NCBI GenBank assembly: GCA_934254825.1
Contig: CAKQMB010000009.1
Span: forward strand, 1 to 64,000
Reading direction: 5' to 3'
Origin: an uncultured Clostridia bacterium
GTDB lineage: Bacteria; Bacillota; Clostridia; Christensenellales; Borkfalkiaceae
Length of the DNA stretch: 64,000 bases
In this document: positions 11,326 through 19,354 of the stretch, one piece after another
Layout: every line of letters starts with the position of its first letter
Position numbering within the stretch: the stretch's first letter is position 1
Position numbers and translations under genes: made by a program
The notes under the pieces: generated by a model
Told to the model about the DNA's origin: nothing
Database searches by the model: none
What the model saw: the letters and a program-made list of their open reading frames with translations, nothing else

Positions 11326-11361
11326 AAAAAAATCCTCCCGTAAAAGCTTATGAGAGGATTT
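11324..11361 (-). promoter_or_regulatory. terminator-like hairpin that hides the yabP ribosome-binding site
   Basis: Minus strand: AAATCCTC (11354-11361), a 16-nt loop, then GAGGATTT (11330-11337) followed at once by T residues and the yabP ATG. The 3' arm contains the GGAGG of yabP. Read-through RNA from the PTS gene would form this stem, which looks like an intrinsic terminator and also blocks the ribosome-binding site. An RNA that starts inside the loop would leave it free. Confidence 0.6.
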
Positions 11362-11375
11362 ATGATTTAATTCTT

Positions 11376-12479
11376 TTAATCGAGTTTCTGATCGCCGAAT
11401 TTTATAAGTCCGACCTTTCTGAAAAGTTCCGAAAATCCGAACGACAACGCCGCGGGAAGAATAAACATCAGAAGAGCTATACCCAAAGCGAGGACGACGG
11501 GATTCATACCCGCGCTCGCCTCGATCGTCCCGAATACGCCGACAAGACCGCTCGTTCCCATTCCCCCGCCGGACGCGTTGCATTTAAGCCCGAAAACACA
11601 CGTCGATATCGGACCCAAAATCGCGCTCGAAATTATTTCCGGAAGCATAATCGCGGGCTTTTTCATTATATTCGGTATTTGAAGCATACTCGTGCCTATT
11701 CCTTGCGAGATAAGTCCCGAAATGCCGTTTTCTCTGAAAGAAGCCACGGCAAAGCCTATCATATGGCAACTGCAACCGACAACCGCCGCTCCGCCGGCGA
11801 TAAGCATCGCGTCGTCCGTAATTCCGCTCGCGACCGAAATCCATATCGCCGCGGAAGACGTGGGCATCGTGAGAAGAATACCCATAACGACGGAAATTAT
11901 TATACCCATAAAAAACGGCGTTATTTTCGTAGCTTCGGAAATAAGTACGCCGAGCTTTCCGATAAGGAAAATAAACGGATAAGCAAGGAAACAACCCGCA
12001 TAACTCAAAAACAACGTTCCGAGAGGAACGATAAGAATATCGAGTTTTGTTTTGCCCGCATAAAGCGAAACGATTTCTATCGTGAAAAGCGCGACGACAT
12101 AAGCTCCTATCGGGTTGCCGCACATTCCGAGCTTCAAGGTTGCGTCCAACGCTATTATTTTATCCGAAAACGCTCCGACAAAACCCGCGACGGCAGCCGA
12201 AAACATAACGAGTTTACCTCTTTTCAAAGCGTTCGCTATGCCTACGCCTATACCCGCGCCCATAAGGGTTTTCGCAAAGCTCGCTATCGTTTCAAGGCTG
12301 TTGCCTACGGCGTTGTCGCCTATCCATTTTGCGATAAGCGATAAAATCGTGCCTGCGATAAGCGTACAGAAAAGCCCTTGCGCCATACCCGAAAAAGCGT
12401 CTATAAACCAGCGCGAAGCAAGTTTTTTCACTACTGACGAAAAGGATTTTTCCTCTTTTTCTTCGATGTTGTTCTCCAT
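11376..12479 (-). CDS. PTS system IIC-like permease
   Basis: A 367-residue integral membrane protein with about ten hydrophobic helices and repeated small-residue stretches (GAGIGVGIANALKRGK, GGGMGTSGLVG). It fits the stand-alone IIC family that I recall as PTS_EIIC_2, which has no attached IIA or IIB domain; the sugar is unknown. The first 18 residues are charged and cytosolic. No EI, HPr, IIA or IIB gene is in the window. It starts directly at the stop of the metallophosphoesterase gene (TAA at 12480-12482), so the two are co-transcribed; the start is ATG. The next gene downstream, yabP, is separated by the hairpin described above. Confidence 0.8.
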   Translation of the reverse strand: MENNIEEKEEKSFSSVVKKLASRWFIDAFSGMAQGLFCTLIAGTILSLIAKWIGDNAVGNSLETIASFAKTLMGAGIGVGIANALKRGKLVMFSAAVAGFVGAFSDKIIALDATLKLGMCGNPIGAYVVALFTIEIVSLYAGKTKLDILIVPLGTLFLSYAGCFLAYPFIFLIGKLGVLISEATKITPFFMGIIISVVMGILLTMPTSSAAIWISVASGITDDAMLIAGGAAVVGCSCHMIGFAVASFRENGISGLISQGIGTSMLQIPNIMKKPAIMLPEIISSAILGPISTCVFGLKCNASGGGMGTSGLVGVFGTIEASAGMNPVVLALGIALLMFILPAALSFGFSELFRKVGLIKFGDQKLD

Positions 12480-13184
12480 TTATTTTTCTTCCTTTATAAG
12501 AATCAATTTATTGTCTGTCTGATCGCACGAGGTCAGATAGTACTCTATTCCGTTTTTCAGTATTTTAAGATCCGTTCTGCAATCTTTGCCGTGAAGATGC
12601 CCGTAAACCACCTTATCGGTTTTGTTTTCTTCGAAAATTTCCGTAAAAAGCGAATTGTCTCTTCTTACGTTGAACGGCGGATAATGAATAAGGCAGATAA
12701 GCTCGTCGCCCTCTTCTCTTATTTTCCGCGCCGCGGAAAAAGCAAGTTTTAACCGCTCGGCTTCGCGGTAATATATCTTTCTGTCCTGTTCCTTGAAATC
12801 GGGCGAGCCCTCCACGCACCAGCCGCGCGTTCCGCAGATTATCGTTTTTCCGAACTTCACGCAGTCGTTTTGGAGCGCGTAAAACCCCTCGGGAAGAGAA
12901 TTCCTTATTTTCGATATACTTTTCCACCAGTAATCGTGATTGCCGCGTATGAACACTTTTTTGCCTTTTAAAGGATATAAAACGGAGATATCTTCCAAAG
13001 CCTCGGGCAGATCCATCGCCCAGCTTATGTCGCCGCCGATTAAAACCACGTCTTCGTCCGAAACTTTATCGTTCCAGTCCGCAAAAATCTTTTCGAGATA
13101 ATTTTCCCACTTCGCGCCGAAAATATCCATAGGCTTAGATCCTTTGCTGCACATATGAAGATCGCTTATGGCAAAAATTTTCAC
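12480..13184 (-). CDS. calcineurin-like metallophosphoesterase
   Basis: A 234-residue soluble phosphoesterase. All five motifs of the binuclear-metal fold are present: SDLHM at the start (D and H ligands), GGDISW, RGNHDYWW (the GNHD signature), H in CLIHYPP and GHLHGKD near residue 195. No signal peptide. It belongs to the small bacterial cytosolic group; the natural substrate is unknown. Start is GTG, selected because AAGGAG lies 9 nt upstream and the family begins MKIFAISDLH. A strong extended -10 promoter at 13210-13238 drives this gene and the PTS gene after it. Confidence 0.88.
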   Translation of the reverse strand: MKIFAISDLHMCSKGSKPMDIFGAKWENYLEKIFADWNDKVSDEDVVLIGGDISWAMDLPEALEDISVLYPLKGKKVFIRGNHDYWWKSISKIRNSLPEGFYALQNDCVKFGKTIICGTRGWCVEGSPDFKEQDRKIYYREAERLKLAFSAARKIREEGDELICLIHYPPFNVRRDNSLFTEIFEENKTDKVVYGHLHGKDCRTDLKILKNGIEYYLTSCDQTDNKLILIKEEK

Positions 13185-13209
13185 GACGAATTCTCCTTTT
13201 ATCGTTTAT

Positions 13210-13238
13210 ATTTTAGCATATTTTACAAATTTTATCAA
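13210..13238 (-). promoter_or_regulatory. sigma-A promoter of the metallophosphoesterase-PTS unit
   Basis: Minus strand: -35 TTGATA at 13233-13238, 17-nt spacer ending in TGC, -10 TAAAAT at 13210-13215. The TGn before the -10 makes it an extended -10 promoter. Confidence 0.75.
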
Positions 13239-13260
13239 GCGTTATAGCCTTGTCGGACAT

Positions 13261-13289
13261 AAAAAGCCCGAAGGCGAACCCTCGGGCTT
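13261..13289 (-). terminator. intrinsic terminator after the Cys-rich conserved gene
   Basis: Minus strand: AAGCCCGA, a short inner region, TCGGGCTT, then T residues. It separates the Cys-rich gene from the metallophosphoesterase promoter. Confidence 0.8.
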
Positions 13290-13311
13290 AATCGACGCTT
13301 TGAAATTTTTA

Positions 13312-13950
13312 TCAGGTGTTTCCGGGGTAAATCGGAAGATCGAAAAATCCCGAACAAACTTCCTGAGTGTATTCCTGACACTGCGGAATCGTCGCGTAGC
13401 CGTAAGACGGAACGAGAAGTTCCACGGTCATAACGACTTTCATAATGATAGTCACGCAGCACGAAACGGTGAACGTCGCCGTGTCCGTGTAAATACCCTC
13501 GGGCGCGACTATCGAAACCACCGAATTTATCCTGTAAGGGATTATCGACGGCTCGGGTATGTACATAACGATATCCATATCGAACGAAACCGTGGAAGAA
13601 GCCGTACCGCGAACGCCGTTTGCGTCGGTGTAAATTACTTCCATAGGCACGGTAACCGTAGCCTGAACTCTGCCGAAACGTTCTCTGTCGGGAAGACGAT
13701 CGACGGTCACGTTGGTTAAAGTCCCTTCGTTTCCGACGCTTCTCGCGCTTAAAAACGTAAGCGGATAAACGGGATTTGCGGGGTTAAAGTCTGTAAGAGC
13801 AAGCGTTACGCCTTCTTCCTGCGTCTGACGGATGCAGGCGTCGAACACTTTTTCCGCTTCTATACATACTTTTTCGCACAGCCCGTTCGCAGGATTACCG
13901 TTAATTCTGCCGGGGCATCTGTCCGATGCGTTATTAGTAAAGAACGACAT
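13312..13950 (-). CDS. conserved Cys-containing protein of unknown function (possible spore-layer protein)
   Basis: 212 residues, no signal peptide and no clear membrane helix. It has an N-terminal segment with CPGRINGNPANGLCEKVC, a middle region of alternating beta strands (about 60-165), a CC pair in VSCCVTIIM, and a final segment with two more cysteines. I recall similar Firmicute proteins starting with a CPGR..GNPANGLCEKVC-like stretch but no function for them. Even cysteine spacing and beta-rich composition would suit a cross-linked structural protein. The upstream sequence resembles a SigK promoter (13979-14008) and AAGGAGG precedes the ATG. A spore-coat role is inference only. Its own terminator makes it a single-gene unit. 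Confidence 0.6.
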   Translation of the reverse strand: MSFFTNNASDRCPGRINGNPANGLCEKVCIEAEKVFDACIRQTQEEGVTLALTDFNPANPVYPLTFLSARSVGNEGTLTNVTVDRLPDRERFGRVQATVTVPMEVIYTDANGVRGTASSTVSFDMDIVMYIPEPSIIPYRINSVVSIVAPEGIYTDTATFTVSCCVTIIMKVVMTVELLVPSYGYATIPQCQEYTQEVCSGFFDLPIYPGNT

Positions 13951-13978
13951 ATTAAACCTCCTTAAAACGCTCTCAGTT

Positions 13979-14008
13979 TAATATATGCCGAAAGGTTTTA
14001 AAAATGTT
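13979..14008 (-). promoter_or_regulatory. possible SigK-type promoter
   Basis: Minus strand: AACA at 14005-14008, 17 nt, then CATATATTA at 13979-13987, which fits the mother-cell pattern CATAnnnTA for the -10. The short -35 makes chance matches common, so this is weak by itself. Confidence 0.35.
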
Positions 14009-14033
14009 AAATATGCCGCCATCCGTATTATAT

Positions 14034-14864
14034 TTATATTTTATCTTTGATAAGTTCGGAAAGTTTCACGAAATCTTCCGTAGTCAAAGTTTCGCCCCTC
14101 GAAAGAGGATCGTCCGAAACTTCGGAAACTATTTTGTCGGCTTCCGCCCTTGTCATTTTGAACGATTGCATAAGGTTGTTCGAAAGAGTTTTTCTTCTCG
14201 AAGAAAACGCGCATCTGACCGCCGCACGGTATGCTTTTGCGTCTACGCCCGGATATTTGCCTCTGTCCATCGTGATTTTTACCACGGCGGAATCGACGTT
14301 CGGGGCGGGATAAAACATTTTTCTGTCTATATACAAAATTTTCTCGGCGTTGCCGACAAGATCAATCCCCGCCGTTATCGCGCCGTAATCTTCCGAACCC
14401 GCTTTCGCGACGAGCCTGTCCGCAACTTCTTCCTGAACCGTAACCGTTATGCTCTTTACTTTCTCCGATTCCTCGACGAATTTCATAAGTATGGGCGTGG
14501 TTATGTAATAAGGAAGATTTGCTACAACGCAGAATTCGCCGCCGCAAAACTCCTCTATCTCCGCCGTTTTCATTTTCATGACATCTTTGAAAATTATCTC
14601 GACGTTTTTGTACGGAGCCAAGCTTTCCGCAAGCACGGGGCGAAGATTGTTATCTATTTCGAAACCTATGACCCTTTTCGCTTTTCTTGCGATCGCGGCG
14701 GTAAGCGTTCCGCCCCCGCAACCTATTTCGACGACGGTATCTTCCGCCGTTATACCCGATTTTAAGACGATATCGTCCAAAAGCGCGTCGTCCGTAAGGA
14801 AATTCTGTCCGAAACGTTTGTTGAATCGGAAACCGTTTTTAACGAGTATTTCTTTTATCTGCAT
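14034..14864 (-). CDS. rsmA: 16S rRNA dimethyladenosine transferase
   Basis: RsmA (KsgA) dimethylates the two adjacent adenosines in the 3' terminal hairpin of 16S rRNA, using S-adenosylmethionine, late in 30S assembly. 276 residues, normal length. Motifs: RFGQNFLTD near the start, the SAM loop VEIGCGGGTLT, the catalytic NLPYY (motif IV, in VVANLPYYITTP) and a helical C-terminal domain. Loss confers kasugamycin resistance in other bacteria. It overlaps the radical SAM gene by one base (TGATG), so the order metG-tatD-radical SAM-rsmA is one tightly coupled unit. Nothing unusual. Confidence 0.96.
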   Translation of the reverse strand: MQIKEILVKNGFRFNKRFGQNFLTDDALLDDIVLKSGITAEDTVVEIGCGGGTLTAAIARKAKRVIGFEIDNNLRPVLAESLAPYKNVEIIFKDVMKMKTAEIEEFCGGEFCVVANLPYYITTPILMKFVEESEKVKSITVTVQEEVADRLVAKAGSEDYGAITAGIDLVGNAEKILYIDRKMFYPAPNVDSAVVKITMDRGKYPGVDAKAYRAAVRCAFSSRRKTLSNNLMQSFKMTRAEADKIVSEVSDDPLSRGETLTTEDFVKLSELIKDKI

Positions 14865-15457
14865 CAGCTTTCTTTGATATACTCCCTTACTCTGAGCGGT
14901 ATTCCCGCTTTATCGGCGATTTCTCTGCATTTTTCGATATCTTCCTCGCCTATTACGTCCACGACCGAAAACGTGACGTAAAGCCCTCTTTCCTTGCATT
15001 TTTTTGCAAAATCGATAAGCTCGCCGAAAGCGTCCTCGCCGAAAACGGGACGACAAATATCGAAATATTTTTCCGCGGTGCATTCGTTAAGACTTACGTT
15101 CACCTTATCCACGGCTTTTGATAAATCTTCCGTTATGTCTCTGCCGTTTATAAGATTACCCTGTCCGTTTGTATCGAGACGGACGAGATAACCGCGTTTT
15201 TTAAGCTCCGCACCGACTTCGACGATTTCTTTGAGCCTGAAAGTAGGCTCTCCGAAACCGCAGAAAACGACTTCGTCGTAATCCATCTGCGGAATTGCGG
15301 CGATCACCTCCTCGCTCGTCGGCTCTTTCGAAAGCCACAATTTGTTGCCGAAATAGGATTCTTTCCCGTTCCGCACGCAAAAAGCGCAATCGTTCGAGCA
15401 TCTGTTCGTAAGGTTGATATAAAGTTTTCCGTCCAGTTCGTAAGCTATCGTATCCAT
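14864..15457 (-). CDS. TatD-associated radical SAM protein
   Basis: A 197-residue radical SAM protein with the iron-sulfur cluster motif CSNDCAFC (C20, C24, C27) and a SAM-binding GFGEPTFR (the GGEP-type motif). It fits the compact family I recall as the TatD-linked radical SAM protein, which is nearly always encoded next to tatD in Firmicutes, as here. Its reaction is not known to me. It lacks any auxiliary-cluster cysteines after the core barrel. Start ATG lies 2 nt after the tatD stop, and its end overlaps rsmA, so it is translated between a DNase-like and an rRNA methylase gene. Confidence 0.88.
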   Translation of the reverse strand: MDTIAYELDGKLYINLTNRCSNDCAFCVRNGKESYFGNKLWLSKEPTSEEVIAAIPQMDYDEVVFCGFGEPTFRLKEIVEVGAELKKRGYLVRLDTNGQGNLINGRDITEDLSKAVDKVNVSLNECTAEKYFDICRPVFGEDAFGELIDFAKKCKERGLYVTFSVVDVIGEEDIEKCREIADKAGIPLRVREYIKES

Positions 15458-15459
15458 TA

Positions 15460-16224
15460 TTATATCCTGAAAAACCTCTTGAAATTAGTTTCGATAATCG
15501 ATTGAGTTTCGGTTAAGCCGACGCCTTTTATATCGGCGATTTTTTTCGCTATGACAGGTATTCTCGAAGGCTCGTTCACGCTTCCCCTGTAAGGTTCGGG
15601 CGAAAGATAGGGGCAATCGGTTTCCGTAAGTATTCTTTCGAACGGAATTTCCGTTATAACGTCTTCTTTCTTCGCGTTTTTGAAAGTTATCACTCCGCCG
15701 AAAGAAAAATACGCTCCGAGTTTAACGTATTCCCGCGCGATTTCGACGCTTTCGCCGAAGCAATGCATCAGAAATCCGTTTTTTAAAAGCGACTTTCTTT
15801 CTTTAAGGAAATCGAGCGTTTTTTTTGCGGCGTCTCTCGAATGAATAACCACGGGAAATCCGAATTCGTCCGCTATTTCGAGTTGCTTGTGAAAAGCGTT
15901 TTCCTGCTCCTCTACGGTCGATTTGTTCCAATGAAAATCAAATCCGATTTCGCCTATGCCGAGACACTTTTTCTCTTTTGCCAGCTCTTCGATTTTCACG
16001 CGGACTTCGTTTGTAAATCCGCTCGCTTCGTCGGGATGAACGCCCGCCGTGAAATACATGTCCTCGTATTTTTCGGCAAGAGCGGCGGCTTTTACGGACG
16101 AATCGAGATCGTACCCCGCATTCACGACCGCGCCGACTCCCGCTTCCCTGTATCTTTTTATTACTTCGTCTATCTCTTCGCCGTATTTTCCGTCGGTTAA
16201 ATGAGCGTGCGCGTCGATAAACAT
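15460..16224 (-). CDS. tatD: TatD family metal-dependent deoxyribonuclease
   Basis: A 254-residue TIM-barrel hydrolase of the TatD family; relatives act as 3'-5' DNases and may also remove D-Tyr or other groups. Metal ligands: DAHAHL at the N-terminus, the Glu of GIGEIGFDFHW, H in VVIHSRDA, a later H in LMHCFGE and D in LTETDCPYL. The frame is open for 59 further codons upstream inside metG, but ATG at 16224 is chosen: it shares one base with the metG stop (TAATG) and gives the normal family start MFIDAHAHL. Confidence 0.94.
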   Translation of the reverse strand: MFIDAHAHLTDGKYGEEIDEVIKRYREAGVGAVVNAGYDLDSSVKAAALAEKYEDMYFTAGVHPDEASGFTNEVRVKIEELAKEKKCLGIGEIGFDFHWNKSTVEEQENAFHKQLEIADEFGFPVVIHSRDAAKKTLDFLKERKSLLKNGFLMHCFGESVEIAREYVKLGAYFSFGGVITFKNAKKEDVITEIPFERILTETDCPYLSPEPYRGSVNEPSRIPVIAKKIADIKGVGLTETQSIIETNFKRFFRI

Positions 16225-18182
16225 TATCTGACCGTCGCCCCGTCCGGAATTTCGCCTTTTTCGGGCGAAACGATCGAAAGCTTTCCGTCCTTTTCGGCGC
16301 AAAGAATCATTCCCTGACTTTCGACGCCGCAAAGTTTCGCGGGCTTTAAATTGTATACGAGAACGACTTTTTTGCCGACAAGCTCTTCGGGAGCGTACCA
16401 CTCCGCAATTCCGCTTGCGACCGTTCTCGTTTCCTCTCCGACTTTAAGCGAAAGTTTGAGAAGTTTCTTTGACTTTTCGACCTTTTCGCAAGCCGTTACG
16501 AGAGCCGTTTTAAACTGTATTTTAGCAAAATCGTCTATTGTTATTTCCGATTTTTCCTGTTTTTTCTCTTCTTTTTCCGTCTTTTCCGCTTTTTCCGCCG
16601 CGGCAACGTATTTATTCTTGATTTCCTCGGCTTTTTTCGTTACTTCCGCGCCGTCGAGTCTCGCAAAGATTACTTCGGCGTTCTCGGAAACCTTGTTTCC
16701 GTCGGGATAAAGTCCGAATTCGCCGAGCGCGGCATATTCTCTTTCCTCACAGTTTATCTGCGAAAGAACTTTTGCGGAAGTTTCGGGCGTAAACGGTGAA
16801 AGAAGCGAAGCCGCGATAGCTATCGTTTCCGTGAGGTTATACAAAACCTCTTTAAGCCGCGGGTGAGTCGCCTCGTCTTTCGCGAGAACCCACGGAGCCG
16901 TTTTGTCGACGTATTTGTTGGCTCTTCTTAAAAGCGTGAACACAACGTCTATCGCGTCGGCTATGCGGAACTCGTCCATATAAGCGCATACTTTTCCGTA
17001 TGCGGAAGAAGCCAGAGATTTAAGCTCGTCGTCGACGGCTTCGGTCACTCCGCTTCTCTCGACGATTCCGCCGAAATATTTCTCGCTCATCGCTATCGTT
17101 CTCTTAACGAGATTTCCGTAAACGTTGGCGAGATCGCCGTTGATTTTGTCTGTCATAAGCTGCCAGCCGATAAGTCCGTCGTTATCGAAAGGCATATCGT
17201 CAAGCACATAATATCTTACCGCGTCCACGCCGAAAACGGATACGAGATCGTCCGCATACATAACGTTTCCTTTGGATTTGGACATTTTTCCGCCGTCCTG
17301 CAAAAGCCAGGGATGACCGAAAACCTTTTTCGGAAGAGGAAGCCCCAGAGCCATAAGGAAAATCGGCCAGTAAATCGTGTGGAACCTTATTATATCCTTT
17401 CCGATAATATGCACGTCGCAAGGCCAACATTCGTTAAATAAAGACGAACTGTTGCCGTCTACGTCGTATCCTATACCCGTGATATAATTCGTGAGCGCGT
17501 CGAGCCATACATACACGACGTGCGCGGGATCGAAGTCGACGGGAATACCCCACTTGAACGACGTTCTCGAAACGCAAAGGTCTTGAAGTCCCGGTAAAAG
17601 GAAATTGTTCATCATCTCGTTTTTTCTCGAAACGGGATAAATGAAATCGGGGTGAGAGTTTATATAATCTATAAGTTTAGGAGCGTATTTGCTCATCTTG
17701 AAGAAATAAGCTTCTTCTTTGGCTTTTCCGACTACTCCGCCGCAATCGGGGCATTTACCCCCGACAAGCTGGCTGTCCGTCCAGAAAGACTCGCAAGGGG
17801 TGCAATACCAACCTTCGTACGCGCCTTTATAAATATCGCCCTGCTCGTAAAACTTTTTGAAGATCTTACGAACCTGTTCTTCGTGATAAGCGTCGGTCGT
17901 TCTGATAAATTTATCGTAATCGACGTTAACGCATTTCCATACTGCTTTGATTTCGTCCGAAACCATATCGACGTATTCTTTCGGGGATTTTCCGAACGTT
18001 TTTGCCTTTTCTTCTATTTTCTGTCCGTGTTCGTCCGTTCCCGTCTGAAAAAAGACTTCGTAACCCTGTTTCTTTTTAAATCTCGCGATGCTGTCCGCCA
18101 AAATCGCTTCGTAAGTGTTGCCGATATGCGGCTTGGATGAAGTGTACGCGATTGCCGTCGTAATATAATATTTGTCTTTCAT
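16224..18182 (-). CDS. metG: methionyl-tRNA synthetase
   Basis: Charges tRNA-Met with methionine. 652 residues. Class I signatures PHIG (18-21) and KMSKS (299-303); a zinc knuckle with C127, C130, C144 and C147; an anticodon-binding helical domain to about 500; a Lys/Glu-rich linker (about 520-545); and a C-terminal tRNA-binding OB-fold of the EMAP/Trbp111 type (about 545-652) that makes the enzyme a dimer in relatives. First gene of the metG-tatD-radical SAM-rsmA operon. Start ATG after AGG. Upstream leader is only about 30 nt, too short for a T-box. Confidence 0.97.
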   Translation of the reverse strand: MKDKYYITTAIAYTSSKPHIGNTYEAILADSIARFKKKQGYEVFFQTGTDEHGQKIEEKAKTFGKSPKEYVDMVSDEIKAVWKCVNVDYDKFIRTTDAYHEEQVRKIFKKFYEQGDIYKGAYEGWYCTPCESFWTDSQLVGGKCPDCGGVVGKAKEEAYFFKMSKYAPKLIDYINSHPDFIYPVSRKNEMMNNFLLPGLQDLCVSRTSFKWGIPVDFDPAHVVYVWLDALTNYITGIGYDVDGNSSSLFNECWPCDVHIIGKDIIRFHTIYWPIFLMALGLPLPKKVFGHPWLLQDGGKMSKSKGNVMYADDLVSVFGVDAVRYYVLDDMPFDNDGLIGWQLMTDKINGDLANVYGNLVKRTIAMSEKYFGGIVERSGVTEAVDDELKSLASSAYGKVCAYMDEFRIADAIDVVFTLLRRANKYVDKTAPWVLAKDEATHPRLKEVLYNLTETIAIAASLLSPFTPETSAKVLSQINCEEREYAALGEFGLYPDGNKVSENAEVIFARLDGAEVTKKAEEIKNKYVAAAEKAEKTEKEEKKQEKSEITIDDFAKIQFKTALVTACEKVEKSKKLLKLSLKVGEETRTVASGIAEWYAPEELVGKKVVLVYNLKPAKLCGVESQGMILCAEKDGKLSIVSPEKGEIPDGATVR

Positions 18183-18221
18183 TCACGCGACCTGCCTTCG
18201 TAAATTTCTTTATACGCTATT

Positions 18222-18250
18222 ATTATATTATAATTTTACGAAAAAGTAAA
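18222..18250 (-). promoter_or_regulatory. sigma-A promoter of the metG operon
   Basis: Minus strand: -35 TTTACT at 18245-18250, 17-nt spacer, -10 TATAAT at 18222-18227. It has the same hexamers as the gyrB promoter. It lies in the 102-nt gap shared with the divergent spmA. Confidence 0.7.
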
Positions 18251-18284
18251 ACATAAAAACGCACATTTTATCATAACTTGTAGT

Positions 18285-18845
18285 ATGAATTTAATTTTCA
18301 CTTTGATTTTCTTGCTTTCGCTCGTTATATTTTCCTTTTTCTCTCCCGACAAAGCCCTTTCGGCGATGACCGACGGCGGACAGAAAGCCGTTACCCTTTC
18401 GATGAGCCTTATAGTTATTTACTCGATATGGTCGGGCGTACTGCAAATCGCGGAAGACTCCGGGATTGTCAAAAAAATTTCAAAAAAGCTGAAACCGCTT
18501 ATCAAAATACTTTTTTCCGATCCGACCGACGACGAAGCGGAAGATCTCGCCGTGAACATTTCTGCCAATCTTCTCGGAATGGGCGGAATCGCAACCCCCG
18601 CGGGAATTTCCGCAACGACGAAAATGTGCGGAAGAAAAAATTTCGAAGGCGCGACTACTCTGTTTGTTCTCGCGTCCACAAGCATTCAACTGCTCCCGAC
18701 GACGGTTATTTCTTTGAGGCAGTCTTTTTCGTCGGCTAAACCGTCCGTCGTGTTTCTTCCGTCTCTTTTATCTTCGATAGTCTGCACCGCAACGGGGGTG
18801 AGCTTATGCTTTTTATTTAAAAAACGTAATCGTCGTAAAGTATGA
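18285..18845 (+). CDS. spmA: spore maturation protein A
   Basis: A 186-residue membrane protein of the nucleoside-recognition/Gate fold, which in Bacillus acts with SpmB in spore core dehydration. Hydrophobic helices at about 2-20, 35-55 and in the last third; the conserved core LAVNISANLLGMGGIATPAGI is clear. One of the few plus-strand genes, divergent from metG. No Shine-Dalgarno is visible before the ATG. The upstream region has weak mother-cell or forespore-like hexamers (CATTTTA at 18266, CATAACTT at 18272), but they lie so close to the ATG that the leader would be almost absent. The stop overlaps spmB (ATGA). Confidence 0.9.
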   Translation: MNLIFTLIFLLSLVIFSFFSPDKALSAMTDGGQKAVTLSMSLIVIYSIWSGVLQIAEDSGIVKKISKKLKPLIKILFSDPTDDEAEDLAVNISANLLGMGGIATPAGISATTKMCGRKNFEGATTLFVLASTSIQLLPTTVISLRQSFSSAKPSVVFLPSLLSSIVCTATGVSLCFLFKKRNRRKV

Positions 18846-19354
18846 AATACATTTCTCTCGTTATTCCGATAACCTTAATCGCGCTCGTTGTTTATTCTGT
18901 CGTAAAAAAAGTAAAAATATACGACAGTTTCGCCGTCGGCGCGGGTAAAGCTCTGCCTTTGATCTTTTCGATTTTCCCATACCTTGTAACCGTTTTCATA
19001 ATGACCGAAATGTTTAAGGTGAGCGGGATTTCCGATAAACTTATCTCTTTTCTCTCCCCGTTGTTTTCTTTTCTCGGCATTCCTCCGGAAATTACTCCGC
19101 TCGTTATTCTAAAACCGTTTTCGGGCGGCGGAAGCCTTGCCGTTTTAAGCGAAATTTTCGAAAAATACGGCGTAGATTCCTACATATCGCTTTGCGCGTC
19201 CGCGGTTTACGGTTCGAGCGAAACGACGTTTTACGTCTCCGCCGTGTATTTTTCCAAAGCAAAAGAAAAAAGGCTGAAAAAGCCGATACTGATATCGCTT
19301 TTTTCAACCTTTGTTTCAACGGTGTTCGCTTGTTTTATTTGCAGATTTTTTTAA
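18842..19354 (+). CDS. spmB: spore maturation protein B
   Basis: A 170-residue membrane protein, partner of SpmA. Conserved parts: a first helix (about 3-20), the AGKALPLIFSIFPYLVTVFI helix, ILKPFSGGGSLAVL in the middle and CASAVYGSSETTFYVSAVYF, which are characteristic of SpmB. The ATG overlaps the spmA stop by four bases (ATGA), so the pair is translationally coupled. Its TAA overlaps the TAA of the convergent MFS gene, leaving no room for a terminator between them. Confidence 0.92.
   Translation: MKYISLVIPITLIALVVYSVVKKVKIYDSFAVGAGKALPLIFSIFPYLVTVFIMTEMFKVSGISDKLISFLSPLFSFLGIPPEITPLVILKPFSGGGSLAVLSEIFEKYGVDSYISLCASAVYGSSETTFYVSAVYFSKAKEKRLKKPILISLFSTFVSTVFACFICRFF

Noticed and set aside
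15460..16401. Longer TatD protein starting at 16401
   Set aside because: The extra 59 codons are Arg-rich, lie inside metG, and the family start MFIDAHAHL fits ATG at 16224.
18183..18221. T-box riboswitch upstream of metG
   Set aside because: The leader is about 30 nt and has no T-box sequence or stems.
18240..18284. SigE or SigG promoter for spmA
   Set aside because: Hexamers CATTTTA and CATAACTT are weak and so close to the ATG that a normal leader would not exist; kept only as a remark in the spmA entry.
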